64,000 bases of DNA from Ascaris suum. Taxonomy: Eukaryota; Nematoda; Chromadorea; Rhabditida; Ascarididae. The first letter of the stretch is position 1; each line of letters begins with the position of its first letter. The stretch covers positions 186,001 to 250,000 of the forward strand of contig CM024182.1 of assembly GCA_013433145.1 (NCBI GenBank), in the 5' to 3' direction. The notes under the pieces are model-generated. The model ran no database searches and had not been told where the DNA came from. It saw only the letters and a list, made by a program, of their open reading frames with translations. Below are positions 1 to 14,000 of this stretch, piece after piece. The translations under genes and the position numbers were made by a program.

Positions 1-1657
<1,657 letters not shown>

Positions 1658-1789
1658 GAGATTCAAAAATGGAAAACAGAAACTAATGAAGAATCTCGAG
1701 GCTGCTAATAAAACACTTCGCGCGTAATAGCAGCAGCGAATGAACATGCCAATCTGCTCAAGTGAGCGATTAACGAACAAGCTGCTGAA
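1658..1789 (+). pseudogene. Coiled-coil exon block 1, with stops and frame switches
   Basis: Bounded by TTTTAG and a GTAAGA donor, 132 bases, a multiple of three. Read in one frame it begins EIQKWKTE and ends AAANEHANLL...AINEQAAE. The middle piece LMKNLEAANKTLRA lies in another frame and is followed by TAATAG. A further TGA interrupts the end. Two compensating indels plus substitutions would explain it. Confidence 0.5.
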
Positions 1790-2524
1790 GTAAGAAACCG
1801 TAAGAAAATAAAGTTGTAATCCCAGTTTTTCAAATCTTCAAATTTGCTTCGTAGGAAGTGCAGTAATTCCCGCTGCAATCGAACTATGAAGATGTCTTGA
1901 TTTCATTTTGACATAAACATTTAACGTTGTAGGCGATCGAAAAAAACTCACATGTTAATTAACCTTTGTTTTTTGGGACGAAGAGTTGATAATCTATGTC
2001 TATGAAAGAAACGTCGATTTTGAGTGTTTTTAGATTTTTCCGGGTGATGTCACTACTGCATAGAACATTTCTGGGAACCATGTGGGAAACATAACCAATA
2101 AAGTAGAATGACTGTTCACGAATCCAGCCTGTTATCAAATGAAAAAAAGAACTAAGAGGAGCAACTTAGGAATCACATCAGAATTGCGGCCGTTTCTATG
2201 TTCAGTCTGTAAAATACCATATGCCGGATCCCTGCACATACGCAATTCCGGAATACAGACATAACTATCAAATAGATCGAATAGCGTATGTGCAAATCAT
2301 CAGGCGCTCAAGAGATCGATAAATACAAAGAGTAATCGTAAAACTGTCAGTAAGTGAGAGTGGATCTATGTAAGGACGCTTAGCAAGGAGTGGGTGCTTG
2401 GAGAAGAATTTCTTGTGTAGAAAAAAATGCTTTTATTGGTAGGGTGGTCCTTTAGGAATGCTTTGTTATTATGTTTTCATCCGACTTTGACAATATCTTT
2501 AACGAAATGGATGGTTTGAAGCAG

Positions 2525-2725
2525 TATTTAGTGAACTCACACATACGTCATCTCGAAGAGCAATTAGTGGAAGTGAAAGCTACTGCTAAGGCACCGGAAG
2601 CCGATCTTGAAAGCACGCAAAGCCATTTGGAAGCAATTGAGCAGAAGTATGCAAATCTACAACTCGAGAAAAATAAACTAAGAGGAGAAATCGACTCGTT
2701 GAATCTACAGGCTGATATGCTTAAT
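2525..2725 (+). CDS. Coiled-coil exon block 2 (67 codons, open)
   Basis: An intact frame of 67 codons running from after a CAG acceptor to a GT donor. It holds the heptad-like stretches HLEEQLVEVKA and IEQKYANLQLEKNKLRGEI. Composition (Glu, Lys, Leu, Gln, no Pro after the start) fits a continuous alpha-helical rod. The frame can be extended upstream to an ATG at 2471, but the upstream residues are less rod-like, so the splice acceptor is preferred as the boundary. It is the best-preserved part of the coiled-coil locus. Confidence 0.5.
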
Positions 2726-3119
2726 GTTGGTTACCTTTGCTTTAATTCGACTCTTTTTCTTCGTTTTTAAATGTTCTTAAATCCTCCGCTTAGAAGCAGT
2801 ATTTAGAGTTTAATATTCCAATTTTTAAAGCTGTTAAAGTTTATGGGTTTATTGAAGTCGAACATCGCTGCAACTGCATCAAAAAGCCATGATCGCGTTG
2901 AAAGTTAACGTTGTTTGTTCGGTGAAGAATGTTTCACTCAGATGCAAACATCGTAGAGGTTAATCTTAAAAGAAATCTACGACATTTCTGGGACGAATAA
3001 GTACTTTGCGGCAGCTTCTGAAGTGTTACAAATAAGAACGCCACTGATTTCATCAATGTGACACCAGGGTTTCTTTTTCAACAAGATAGTGCAATCGATG
3101 TTTATAACTTTTGTAACAG

Positions 3120-3241
3120 TGCATCGTTGAGAGGACGAATGCAGCGAATGAGAGCGAGATTGAGCGATTCAAGAAAAAGGTTGTTCAACTAATTGCAATT
3201 AACAGCGAAAGTTTGACGAACTCAACAAAGTCAGAACTGAG
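3120..3241 (+). pseudogene. Coiled-coil exon block 3, one-base frameshift
   Basis: After a TAACAG acceptor the frame reads CIVERTNAANESEIERFKKK and on to IAINSE. The rod-like continuation FDELNKVRTE then lies one base out of frame (junction about 3210-3212), ending at a GTGAAC donor. Exon length is 122; adding one base gives 41 whole codons. Confidence 0.5.
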
Positions 3242-3924
3242 GTGAACCTCATTACAATCTTTTAGTGAATATTCGGCAGAAGATATTTTATAGTTTCTTC
3301 TCAAAAATGTAAAGAAATTTTAGCGCTTCTTCTATCATTTATCAAGTAATATTTTTTGAAATATTCACCATTTTATTGGGCCATTGTATTCGATGTTAAA
3401 CAATCTCTTTAGAGCGAACAAAATTTGTTCACTTTCATATTAGAGAATGACAAAAGAATGATTTTAAAAAGTATCGGATTTTACTGCGTTAAACATTTTT
3501 GGCTAATTGTCGTTAGTAAACGGGCCTTTTGCAATGGGCCTTCCAGTTATCGCTTTTCAGCAGTCATTCTCAGAGCTGTTGTTGGTGTGTTCATACTAAA
3601 AAAGCATTTTATTTTGCATAATGAGGAAAAGTCGACTTCTTTATCGAGTATAACAATTTCATGCATCGACTATGAGATTTTAAAAAGAATTAAAAGGATG
3701 GATCCTGGCCATGTTCTCGTTCATTCATTTACTCAGTTCGATCAAGACAGCACTAATTGGGAATAAGTGTCACTTCATATTGTTTCCATTTCCGCCTAGG
3801 TGAAGCTGTTAGGTACCAAGGAGGTTAGGTTCATTTTCTGCCTGTTGGATGCTAATGACTCGACCCACCGTTGTTCCGCTTGCGAAGAAGAATGGGACTT
3901 GCTTTAGCGCCCTTGTTACGAGGA

Positions 3925-3973
3925 ATTTAGTGATAAGATGGTTGCTACAGTAGCAACCATCTTATCACTAAAT
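3925..3973. repeat. Perfect inverted repeat, 24-bp arms, 1-nt centre
   Basis: Arms at 3925-3948 and 3950-3973 are exact reverse complements (core AGTGATAAGATGGTTGCTAC) around a single A. It lies in non-coding sequence of the coiled-coil locus. Near-zero loop length makes it a cruciform-prone palindrome or a fold-back artefact. Confidence 0.95.
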
Positions 3974-4080
3974 CATCATTTTCCCTTATCACTTTCTTTA
4001 ATTATAGCGACACAAAAGTGAGGGATGAATGTTCAGTGCAATGTAACTCCAATATTCCCTCAATGATTCGATCACTTTAG

Positions 4081-4203
4081 CGTGATCAAATAGAGAAAGC
4101 AAATCGTGAGAAGAGTCATCAAGTGGAACAATTGAAACATTTGGTGAAAACATTGGAAAACAAATATGGAGCGAGTGAATCAAGAAACCACAACTCTCAG
4201 TGA
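4081..4203 (+). CDS. Coiled-coil terminal exon candidate
   Basis: After CACTTTAG the frame reads RDQIEKANREKSHQVEQLKH and continues through a Lys/Glu-rich helix to a TGA stop. AATAAA occurs about 80 bases downstream. Taken together this suggests the last exon of the coiled-coil gene. It is short, so chance cannot be excluded. Confidence 0.45.
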   Translation, partial: RDQIEKANREKSHQVEQLKHLVKTLENKYGASESRNHNSQ

Positions 4204-5178
4204 TCAGATATCTATCTAGAAGAATTTCTCTTACCTTGGATTTGATAGGGATTTCAAGTGAAGATACTCACTGTCAGCCGAATAAAATAAATATGAGTTC
4301 TCGTTAGTGTTTGATGAAAGTCATATTCCAAAAACTTTGAATATTTCTGTTCAGTAGTCTTGGAAGTCGTATTGCTTTTTCTTTCAAAACAAAAATGAAT
4401 GAATATGCGGCCACCGTATCTTAAACTGGCGAGTTTATAAAAAAATACTCCCTTATAAAGGCTTTTTTATGTTTATAGATAAATATCAAATTAAGAGAGT
4501 AATGTGCTATATATAAGTTATATTAATGAAGAAAATAATTGCGATTGCGCGGCCAACAACACTTGCGAGATGTTCGTCCAATGAAATCATTTCATTGCAG
4601 CAACAATTTTCAAACGAATAATCTCAAAAAAAATTAGTTTGCTGAGGCAGTAATTTCTGAAAAAAAAGAACAATAAAGATGTTTCATATATTTTATTGCA
4701 CTTCTATCGTCATCATAAGGCATAGTTTCTGTCCATTAAAATTTTCGATTACGGCTTAGATAGCTTATACAGACTGAGCTGTCGGAGAAGGTAGGCACAC
4801 GTGCAGGTACATATGTGGAGTGGTTGGATAAAATTATAGTTGAACCAATTAGAACCAGATGAAAATCTGACAAGATAACATATTACTTGTGCGATTTATA
4901 CTCTCCTCGCGCCCTCTCATGAAAATTCGTTTCATTAACTTAAATATGGCACTAAAGGCGGCCATAATATTATAGGCAGCCATAAAAAGAGTTGTGGAGG
5001 AAATTTTCCAATTTACTCCCGTCATATGTTTCAAGAACTAATAAATTTAGTAATTTCCTCCATACATCTTTCATATAGATTCCCCGCATATAAGAAAGCA
5101 ACATAATTGGATCTATATTTAACTGTATGTTTACATTTATATGTACATTCATGTTTATTTTTAATTTCATAATTTGAA
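4204..5178. other. Non-coding stretch, no gene seen
   Basis: AT-rich sequence with no supported exon; the candidate polyadenylation signal of the preceding locus lies near 4282. Minus-strand frames across 4849-5170 are low-complexity and overlap the start of the TTTATA repeats. Confidence 0.45.
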
Positions 5179-5480
5179 CCTTTCTTTATATTTATATACA
5201 TTTATATTTATATTTATATTTATATTTATATTTATATTTATATTTATATTTATATTTATATTTATATTTATATTTCTTATTCATAGTCTATATCTATGTA
5301 CTTATTTATTCATGTTTATATGTAAATGTCTTTGATATCTAATTAATTTTATGCATACTTATGCTAATATTTATATTTGTATTTTTATATTAATTCATGT
5401 TTTATATTTATTTGTATTTATAATTTATATTTATATTTATATTTGTTTTTATATCTATATTTATATTAATGTTTCCCTTA
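5179..5480. repeat. TTTATA hexanucleotide repeat tract, first block
   Basis: An almost pure run of ATTTAT/TTTATA hexamers at about 5190-5275 passes into a degenerate form to about 5480. Period six is obvious by eye. Confidence 0.9.
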
Positions 5481-5980
5481 TTTGCAATTGAATTGACTCT
5501 TCTATGCGTCTTGGTTAAAAAAAAAATTCTAAAAGAATGCTTTATACTCAATAATTAGCCTATAATAATTTGCAACGTTCATTCAATGCTTCGCTGTTTT
5601 ACCACTGTTTAGGCCATTTTTTGGTGACATTTTAGGTGAGAGTTGGCCAGAGTTCACTGCAACACCCCCATTACATTGGTGCACTTTGCTTAAGAATGGA
5701 CATTGGGGTATCCTCAAAAACACAATCACTTCAAATGGGTTCTGCATCGAATGGTATGTGGATTTTCTTTTCACTATTTCATCTCGCTTAATTTGCAGCA
5801 ATTTCGCTTCTGTGTCGTTTAATATATCGCCTTTCCTTTATTCTGTTCTAATGATAGTCTGAAAACGGATGCAAAGTTATTTGGTCCCACTTTTTGAGGT
5901 ATTCTTGATAGGCTTCCTATCTTTGTGAAACATTCCACTGACGAGTCCGGAGAATAACGAACTTTATCAAAATCGCTCTA
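5481..5980. other. Spacer between TTTATA tracts, no gene seen
   Basis: Mixed-composition sequence separating two hexanucleotide tracts. A minus-strand frame at 5583-5801 shows no recognisable domain and no splice support. Confidence 0.4.
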
Positions 5981-7660
5981 TCGTTCATTTATATTTATAA
6001 TTTGCATTCATGTTTATATTTATAATAATTACAATTATTTTTATGTTTATATTTATATTTGTTCTTATATTTATAGTTTGTACTTATCCAAACACTAATA
6101 TTCATAGTCATATTTATATTTTATATATATGTTTATATTTTTATTTATATTTATATTAAAATTTATGCTCGCGTTTATATTTATCTCTATATTTATACCT
6201 CCATTCACATTTATACTGATATTTTGTGGACATTTTTAATTTATATTTATGTTTGTCTCCATATTCATGTTTGTATTTATATTTAGAAGTTGTATCTATC
6301 TTTGTATTTATATTTATATCTATTTTTGCATCCATGTGTACAATTTTTATTTATATTTCTCTTTATGTTTTCATTTATATATTCTACTTATATTTATATT
6401 TATATTTATGTCTCTGATTTGCATTTATCTTTATACTCGTATGTATTTATACCTATATTGATAATTTATGTTTATCTTTATGTTTATATTTCCACCATCT
6501 TTATCATTATATAAAATCACACCATACATATGGTTAAATATACACCTATATTTTTATTGTTATATATATTTATATTATATTTATCGTTATATATATTATT
6601 TATATTTAGAACTCATGTTTATCGTTATCTTTATAATTATAATTATATTTATGTTTGTTCTTATCTACGTATCTATTATTCATATTTATCTTTGTATTTA
6701 TATTTATATTTATACCTCACATTTATCATTCTCCTTATGCATTTAGTTATATTTATATTTTTAGTTTATGTTTATCTTCATCTTTTTATTCATATTTGCA
6801 TTTATATTTATAATTTGTGTTTATATTTATGTTTATTTTTATGTTGATATCACATTTCTATTTCTAATTTATATATATGTTTGCCTTTGTATTAAAGTTT
6901 AAATTAATATTTATATTTATGCTTACATTTATATTTATCTTTATATTTATATTTATTTTTATGATTTATATTTTTCTTTACATTTATATTTATATTCATT
7001 TTTGCGTTAATATTTGCACGTATATTTATATTTGTATTTGTATTTTTACTTCATTTGTTTTCGCAATTTATATTTATCTTTATTTACGTTTACATTCATA
7101 TTTATGTGTATTTTATATTTACATTTTTGTCCACAACGTATTCTTTTCTTAACATTTCCACATATTTGTAACTATTTTTATACTTACATTTATAGTCATG
7201 TTTATAATTTATATTTACCTTTATGTAGTTTGCATTTAGATTCGTATTTGTATGTGTTATTGTAATTTGTAATTATATTTATGTTTATATTTAGGATGCA
7301 TATCTGTATACATATTTATCTCAATATTAATGTAATATATACATTTTTTTGATTCATATTTACGTTTTTCTTTTCCTTATTTATGTCAATATTAACAATC
7401 AGTGATATTTTTGTTTATAATAACAAGTTATAAAATTTATGCTTCATTTATACATTGACATTTATATCAACAATATGTACCTGTGTTTGTCTTTGTCTTT
7501 TTGCCTCTATTTATATTCATATTTATGATTTTTGTTTATATATATGCTTGTAGTTATGTTAACACTAATAATTGTATTCGTATTTGAAATTTTTATTTAT
7601 CTTTACCTTCACGTTTATATTTATATTTATAGTTATGTTTGCATTTTCTTAAAATATTCA
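5981..7660. repeat. Degenerate TTTATA-type repeat region, about 1.7 kb
   Basis: Nearly the whole stretch is a decayed array of TTTATA-like hexamers (TATTTATATTTATG and similar). Overlapping Tyr/Ile/Phe/Leu-rich open frames (6226-7265) look like membrane proteins but only mirror the repeat composition. No splice-bounded exon stands out. Confidence 0.85.
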
Positions 7661-7676
7661 TGTCCATCCCTGTCTG

Positions 7677-8122
7677 CTATCGCTCAATGGAGCCAGACGG
7701 TACGCAGTTTCTTCTGATGTTGCCACATGCAACGGGGTGAGCAGTTTGATGAATTGTCAGTTTGTTGCTTGTCCTATGGATCGGCCTTCTCGGCCTGGGC
7801 TGTCTTTCCAATCGTCTTTGTTTGCGACGACATCTTTCATACATTCGGTTTGCCATGTCTGGCACCTCCAACGACATCCGGTTGCCCTCGCGGCTTCTAG
7901 ACGAGACCGACATAACGCGCCATGACCGAGAACCACCAACGCAGCATCCTGTGCATAGCTTTTTCGGACTCATATAGCTTGCATGGTGACAGCGCAGTCA
8001 CAGAAGGGTTTTTGAGTGACTGCAAAACAGTACAGCGATTCATCTTGTGTCAGTCCACTCTGTGCACTTCAAATGCGGATAGCATTAAGACTGCGGATGC
8101 ATACAGTGCCTCAGCGAGCTGA
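7677..8122. other. GC-richer patch with overlapping frames, unidentified
   Basis: Composition rises abruptly after the TTTATA repeats, and frames stay open on both strands (a 98-codon minus frame at 7677-7973 among them). The minus frame is Arg/Ser-rich. I considered the tail of a LINE-type reverse transcriptase but saw no diagnostic motif. It may be a fragment of a mobile element or chance. Confidence 0.2.
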
Positions 8123-10727
8123 AAAAGGGATTGTTGAACGTGATTTGACACCTCTTGGTGTCATATTTTTGTGAGGAATCTTGAGGGCTTCGCATGGGCA
8201 AATATGCTGTAATTATTCAGTGCGATATGATTGTAATATTTCGGCTTTTTTCGAATGCTAGTAGCTTTTCCAATTTTATATCTTTTGGAATCTTTTCCAG
8301 AAGTTTGGGGAATTTGTCAAAATCTTTTCTAGCTTTTTGAATTCTGCGACTTCACGAGTGAAATGTTTTGGTTTAGGCAATTTCGATGGCAGAAAAAGCT
8401 TCGTGATTCTGATAAATTTCTTAGTTTTGTTCCACTTGCTGCTTCATTTTCCATATGTTAAACGCTTGCAGTTGTCGTTTGAATTTCTCCTTTCATGACT
8501 TAGCACGTGTATATGTGCTTATTCGTCTATGATCACATCTTCGATGATCTAACGCGCAGACCAAGAAAGCTACCACCAATAAATTTCTCCCTAAAAATGC
8601 GGCCAAGAATACTTTTGTGGAATATAATTTGCTTCGGCTTCCCAATATCTTATAATGATGGTCCGGTCGAGTTCCTTAGTTGTATACAGGGCCCAGTGTA
8701 CATATACAACGGGTTTGTCCGAGGAAAGTCGACTTAGTGATCTCAGATTAATGATGCGAATTGTTGTGTTGGCCTTTAAGAAGCTGAGCGGGATGCAGTT
8801 TCAAAGGATCTCGTCGATATAGCAGAAGCTGCGAGCGTAAACTTAGCGCTAAGATTTTCCATGTGAATTCTTAGGTGAAAACAAATGTCGAAAACCTTCA
8901 CTTAGGAGGATGATGCAGGGGTTCCATGCATAAGATGACCTGACTTCACGTTTTAGGAAAAAGGAGTTTGAGGAGAATTTTATCACTGCATCAGTGATGC
9001 TCTTCTAACAAGTCGTGACACCATAAGCGCTCGTGTCCCATGTTTGCCGCGTGACTGTTTGGGCTTAAGTTGCTTTCATATTGGTGTCCGTGGGGCAGTG
9101 ATTTCAGGTGTCTGCATCTGCAGGTAACCAATGGTCGATCGGGAACATACGACGTCAGTTCGCCCAAAGCGGCTGCGCGGCTACCATGAAAGGATTCGGT
9201 CCTTATTCGCCTGCGCTTTCTACAGAACCAGATCCGGCTGGTTAGTCTTTTAGATTTGAAACCATCACGCCTTCAGGGTGTACAATTTATGGGAGAGGGA
9301 ATGTTGTTATAATCCAAGAATTTTTTCTGGAATGCTTTGAATTATGTGACAGTGTTATCGCGATAATTTTTTTAAACCGTTTCTTTGATACATATCGATC
9401 GCGAAGTGAGCTAGAGTTCACTTCACGCTGCTTTCTTCTTGAAGGCGGATGTAGTCGCGAGGTTGATTTAATCATCTCGAATGGCTGTAGGTGATTGACG
9501 GTATGATGCATCTTCGACCAATGTTTAATGTAATGGTGGTTATTTTTCAATGTGAGGCATAACTATTTTTGTGAGCAATTTCGGACTTGCTTCTAAGAGC
9601 AGTGTGCTTAATCTGAGGTCCCTTCACAAGTGATTCATCGCTAGTAGGGTAGTGTTGCAATTACCTTCATTCATTACACGTCCAGAGCTGCATTGCCTTC
9701 AGTGATGCAAGCATTCCCGTTTATGAGAATATTTGATTATATGCATGGCATGTTTTGTTTTGTATACTTGTGACTTGTGTCTCGATTTCTTCGTTACACG
9801 CGTGATTTCAGTATTGTTAAGCTTATGCTTAGTGAATAAGTTTGTTGCCAACTCGTTATTTTTTAAGTGACAGCTCATGTTGGCATTTTTTGAAATGTTT
9901 GTACGAATAGTTTCTTTGCTCCCGTTTATGGAAGTATGCTAGATTGAAGTGTCGAGATAATTAACAGTAAATATGGAAACAAAGCAGGAACAGCGGCGCA
10001 CTACGGAATTGCACTGACGTTTGCTTTAGAACTTCTTGCTGCCGTTTCTTCGCATATGCTTTTTTCTGCTGTCAGTATTGTTGACGCAGCATGGAAAGCG
10101 TTTTCTCAATCGTATTTGTTTCAGATCGTAGCGTCGAAAAGTATTTAGAGGCGAAACTTGTGATTTCCGTTTTTTTTTTCAAAAACATCTGATTTTGCAT
10201 TTGTTGCCCCTGTTGCATAGGCGATTCGACAGTTATGATCGTTTGGGACTGTTGCTGATCGCTCCGCACCACTGGCAAGCGTCTCGATCCCAAGCTGCTT
10301 GCTGTTTTTGTGTCATATGATGTTCATTTGTTAGCGACATTTCTGATTTGACCATCACAACGAGGACATTCGGTGCGGGGAGGTTCAAACAAGGGAATAC
10401 GCTTACGCGTCTTTGGGCGTTGGAGAGATTGTATGAGACGAGACCGAGTGAACTGCACTCATAACACTGATATTGTGTTAGTTGAGTTGTTCTATCCTCT
10501 TTTCCAATACAATAATATTAATAGTAATGGATATTATTATTATACACTCAGCCATAAAAGGCTTCGCAGTATTGATGAAGGAGCTAAGTTACCAAAAAGA
10601 TTTGTATTTTTATTGAGGACCGTGGGGTTGGCTGTCTTTGCTGTTGCAAATATATGCTTTCACTTGCAGTTTATAAGTGAAGTGTAGGATTTGAACATGA
10701 TGAACCGTTCATTTCAGCAAAGCCAAC
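8123..10727. other. No gene recognised
   Basis: About 2.6 kb with scattered frames of 60-90 codons that resemble no known family and lack consistent splice borders. Confidence 0.4.
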
Positions 10728-11086
10728 TTGCATTTAGCACGTCCATTATACGAACGATACAAATTCGTTCATTTCCGCTCCCATTTGCTCTATTTTGCCG
10801 CACCTTTCGCATAGTGACGCTACGTGGTGCTAAAACTTAGCGTTACATGAACGCAATCTGTTGACGTGTTCGCAAGCGTTTCACTGAACGTCTTTGCCAA
10901 GCACATGAAATAGTTGTTTGCTAATGAAGCACTTTCAACTTCAAACGTTATATCTGAGAAAAAGGTCGCATAAAAATTTTGTGGTTCGTGCGTATCTTCC
11001 ATTCAAGTGTGTTTTGACGTCGAAATACAGAGCACAGTATTTAACCGTTTTGCATTTAGCACGTCCATTATACGAACGATACAAAG
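10728..11086 (+). repeat. 36-37 bp direct repeat (two copies)
   Basis: The element containing GCATTTAGCACGTCCATTAT followed by ACGAACGATACAAA occurs at about 10728-10764 and 11050-11086 in the same orientation, about 322 bp apart, nearly identical. Flanks after the repeat remain loosely similar (TTCGTT versus GTCGTT). No function is evident. Confidence 0.9.
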
Positions 11087-14000
11087 TCGTTTTCCTTCAT
11101 GCTCTTTCCCTTCTCGCGTTATTTCATATTGCTCTTTTTTATTCGGAAGTTTCGTCATCTCCACCTTCATATGTGTAAAATTTCATCGTCGTTACGATTT
11201 TGCTTCGCTAATCGTAAAGAAGCTGATGTCTCGTTGCTAGATGGTTCGCCGTCCAACTAAGTGCTAGGTTTTTATCGAAACGTTCATTTGTGCGACAGCA
11301 ATTTATTAATCGATTTTGAGAGCAATTTGCGCTACTGGCAACAGGCAATGCTGTAATGGCAGTAGCATTTAACACTAACATTCGCTACTATTGAGCACCT
11401 CGCTGACTAATGTAAGTTTCGGTTGATCGAGTTTTCGAGCATTTATTGACAAGGCGATACACGTGGATGTCACCGCAATGTCAGAGAATGTCATCTAGGT
11501 GAGCAGCAAACTCAAATTATATTCACTTAAGCGACACCTAGCTCATTCGGTTCGCAACTTTGCTCGCGCTGATGCTTCATTGCTTCACCATTCGTAGCCC
11601 CACTTTACATGTTCCGCAGAGCTGGTTTGAGTTAGAAATCGCATAACAGTGATAATGTCTGACATTGCTTTTTTCATGCTTATTCCTCCGTCCGAGGTTT
11701 TTCGTAATCCCCTTCTCCAGGACAAACATCACTCCTCGTACTTCAATCGATTATTTCATGAACGGTAATGTTATTTATTAGAATATCTTTGCATTCTTCT
11801 GCAACGGGAAGGAACTGTTTTACACGGTCGCCGTTTTTCGCTATATATGGAAACGTTGCAGCGGGTTATGACTAAGCGATTTGTGCTTTCGTGCACTCCG
11901 CTACTGGGACTGAGCCTATGATATCGCTTCAAATCTTGAAATTATAAAGCAGGTAATGCCACATTGTTTAGTTCGCCTCTTAGCTGATCTGACATGACAT
12001 CGGTCGGTAGTTTTATGAGCGCCTATTCGCTTATGAATCTCCCACGAACGTATATATCGAACATGTAAGAACTTACGTATGGAACATAAGTCTTCCTCAT
12101 ATGCGTCATTCAATGCGGAATTTAAGTTATGTCATTACTGGATTATTCGAAACCGAATAATCTGTAATAGATTGGAGTAAGTTATAAAGTGGCGTTACAA
12201 TGCGCTATTTATTATGCAGTTCTAGTGGTTCCATAGGCGGGCGCATGATTATAGGCTTGTCAAACGAAATTCACGGTTGTAGTCTCTTGAAGCACGGTGG
12301 ATTAAACGTTTCAAAAGATTTGCAGGAATGCGCTTTCAGCTGCTTTTTATTCTATACTACTGGATGTTGCGTTACTATGAAGATTAAAGCCGTGATGTAG
12401 AAAAATATAAAAGGAATTGCAGTTAAAGAGCATTTTAGATTTATTAGTTTGAAAGTATCATAATTGGCAATAACTTTAATATCTTTAGCTGACTCACTGA
12501 AATTACGTTGTGGGGCGAAGCTGTGATGTAGTAAAAATGTCCTTCACATGGGAAGCTTTCGTTTTTAAGTCACTTCGAGCCTTTTCGTGCATTGCCTGCG
12601 CGCTTCTGTACGTTCAACGACTCATTAGCCATTCCTTTATTGAGGCGAACTCATAAAACGCTCCGCACAATCATCTAGATTAATCCTGATTTGTTTTCTT
12701 TTCAGGCAAAACTATTCGGAGATTCCTTCGCAAGCCGTCCAAATAGCTTACGGACGAGTCTTTCTTGTTTTTGTCAACATTGCTGACTTTTTGGAAACAC
12801 CTGCAGACTCCAGCGCATTTAACATTCTGCGGTTGTTTTCGGCAGTTGACATACTGTTGATCACTCACTAACAACCGCTTGAATGCTGTGGTAGTCACCA
12901 CTTTTCATGAGTCAACTTTTAATGGTGGTAACTTTTTCCGTGAAAAGTGTTCCGCTTCTTGGCCGATGCAGCTCATGTTCAAAATGTCTTGGTCGTGCTC
13001 GCTATCGGATTTGGAATCGGAATTAAAACTCGGTGTGTCCGTATGGGGACGCGGGAGAGGAGAGGAGGGAGGTGGAGTGAGTGGTGGAAGAGAACGTTTT
13101 AAACACTGCAGGCATTCATGCATATTTTACCTGTCCAGGATATACGAGTATTTTTCTCGTATTTGATTTGTGTTATTTTACTCCTTATGTCTTTAAAGTT
13201 GGATGTGTTGGAAGTGTGCATGTAGTGACTTCAGGTCGACCCATCTGCTGTAAATCCTTGAGGTCACCATATGTGTGGATGCTGCGGACGCATCTTTGAA
13301 CAGCAGCGAAGAATGAGGCCTGTTGTCGATTTGCAGCACTCCTTAAGATGGCGTTGATCCGGTTTGCACAAACTGATGGGCACTTAATTTAGAGAGGACG
13401 CGCTGTTCGGCTAACAACCGCTTTATTTTAGTGCCCCTTCTATTCGCCCAATGTGTTATTTTTAGCGCAAGCACCTCCGAGCCTGTGCTGAGTAAACTAT
13501 GAAATCAACACATCCCGCTGATTGCGTTAACGTTAAGAGCAACCTCAACAAGCATATAGGTATGAGTATGTGAGTGAGGTTTTCATCTCGTCCTCGAAGT
13601 GCGCAGTAGATGAGAGGGGGCAAGGCTGATATCCCCTCTCTTCCTTCTTGTCCACTGCATTTCGAAGATAATATTAACTTGGTTGTATGGTTGTTCTTCG
13701 GCAAAGGTGTTGCCTTTTTTAGCTCAGTGACACCAAGTGAAGATGAAGTGTGATATGAATGTGTATTTTTTTGTGTTGATGTGGGTATTTAATTGTTGGA
13801 ATTGTCATTGCAGACGTTTTTTTTCTGTACAAACTGATTTTGTCGTTGCAATCTTAGAAGTGTTTTTCAGATTTGAAGCTCACAAACATTGAACCGTCCA
13901 TTTAATACAGAAACTTTAAGCGCAGAATTTGAGTCTAAGAGCACAATAGCAATAATTCTGCCCTCTCCCCACTCCCCTCCCTCCTCCTCGTTCAAAATCA

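Larger units (their letters stand above)
1658..4203 (+). pseudogene. Coiled-coil (myosin-rod/paramyosin-like) gene, broken
   Basis: Four exon-like blocks (1658-1789, 2525-2725, 3120-3241, 4081-4203) each begin after an AG acceptor. The first three end at GT donors and the last at a stop. All encode Glu/Lys/Leu/Ala-rich sequence with heptad character, as in myosin tails and paramyosin. A possible AATAAA polyadenylation signal at about 4282 lies 80 bases after the last stop, so this looks like the 3' part of a muscle-type rod protein gene. The first block contains TAATAG and TGA stops and switches frame twice; the third has lost one base. The exact family member cannot be fixed. Assembly error is an alternative to true decay. 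Confidence 0.5.

Noticed and set aside
6226..7717. Chain of Tyr/Phe/Ile-rich frames resembling multi-span membrane proteins
   Set aside because: They overlap in all frames of the TTTATA repeat region; the hydrophobic composition follows from the repeat.
7677..7973. Minus-strand 98-codon frame as a LINE reverse-transcriptase tail
   Set aside because: No catalytic motif or endonuclease motif and no matching frame upstream; similarity was impressionistic.
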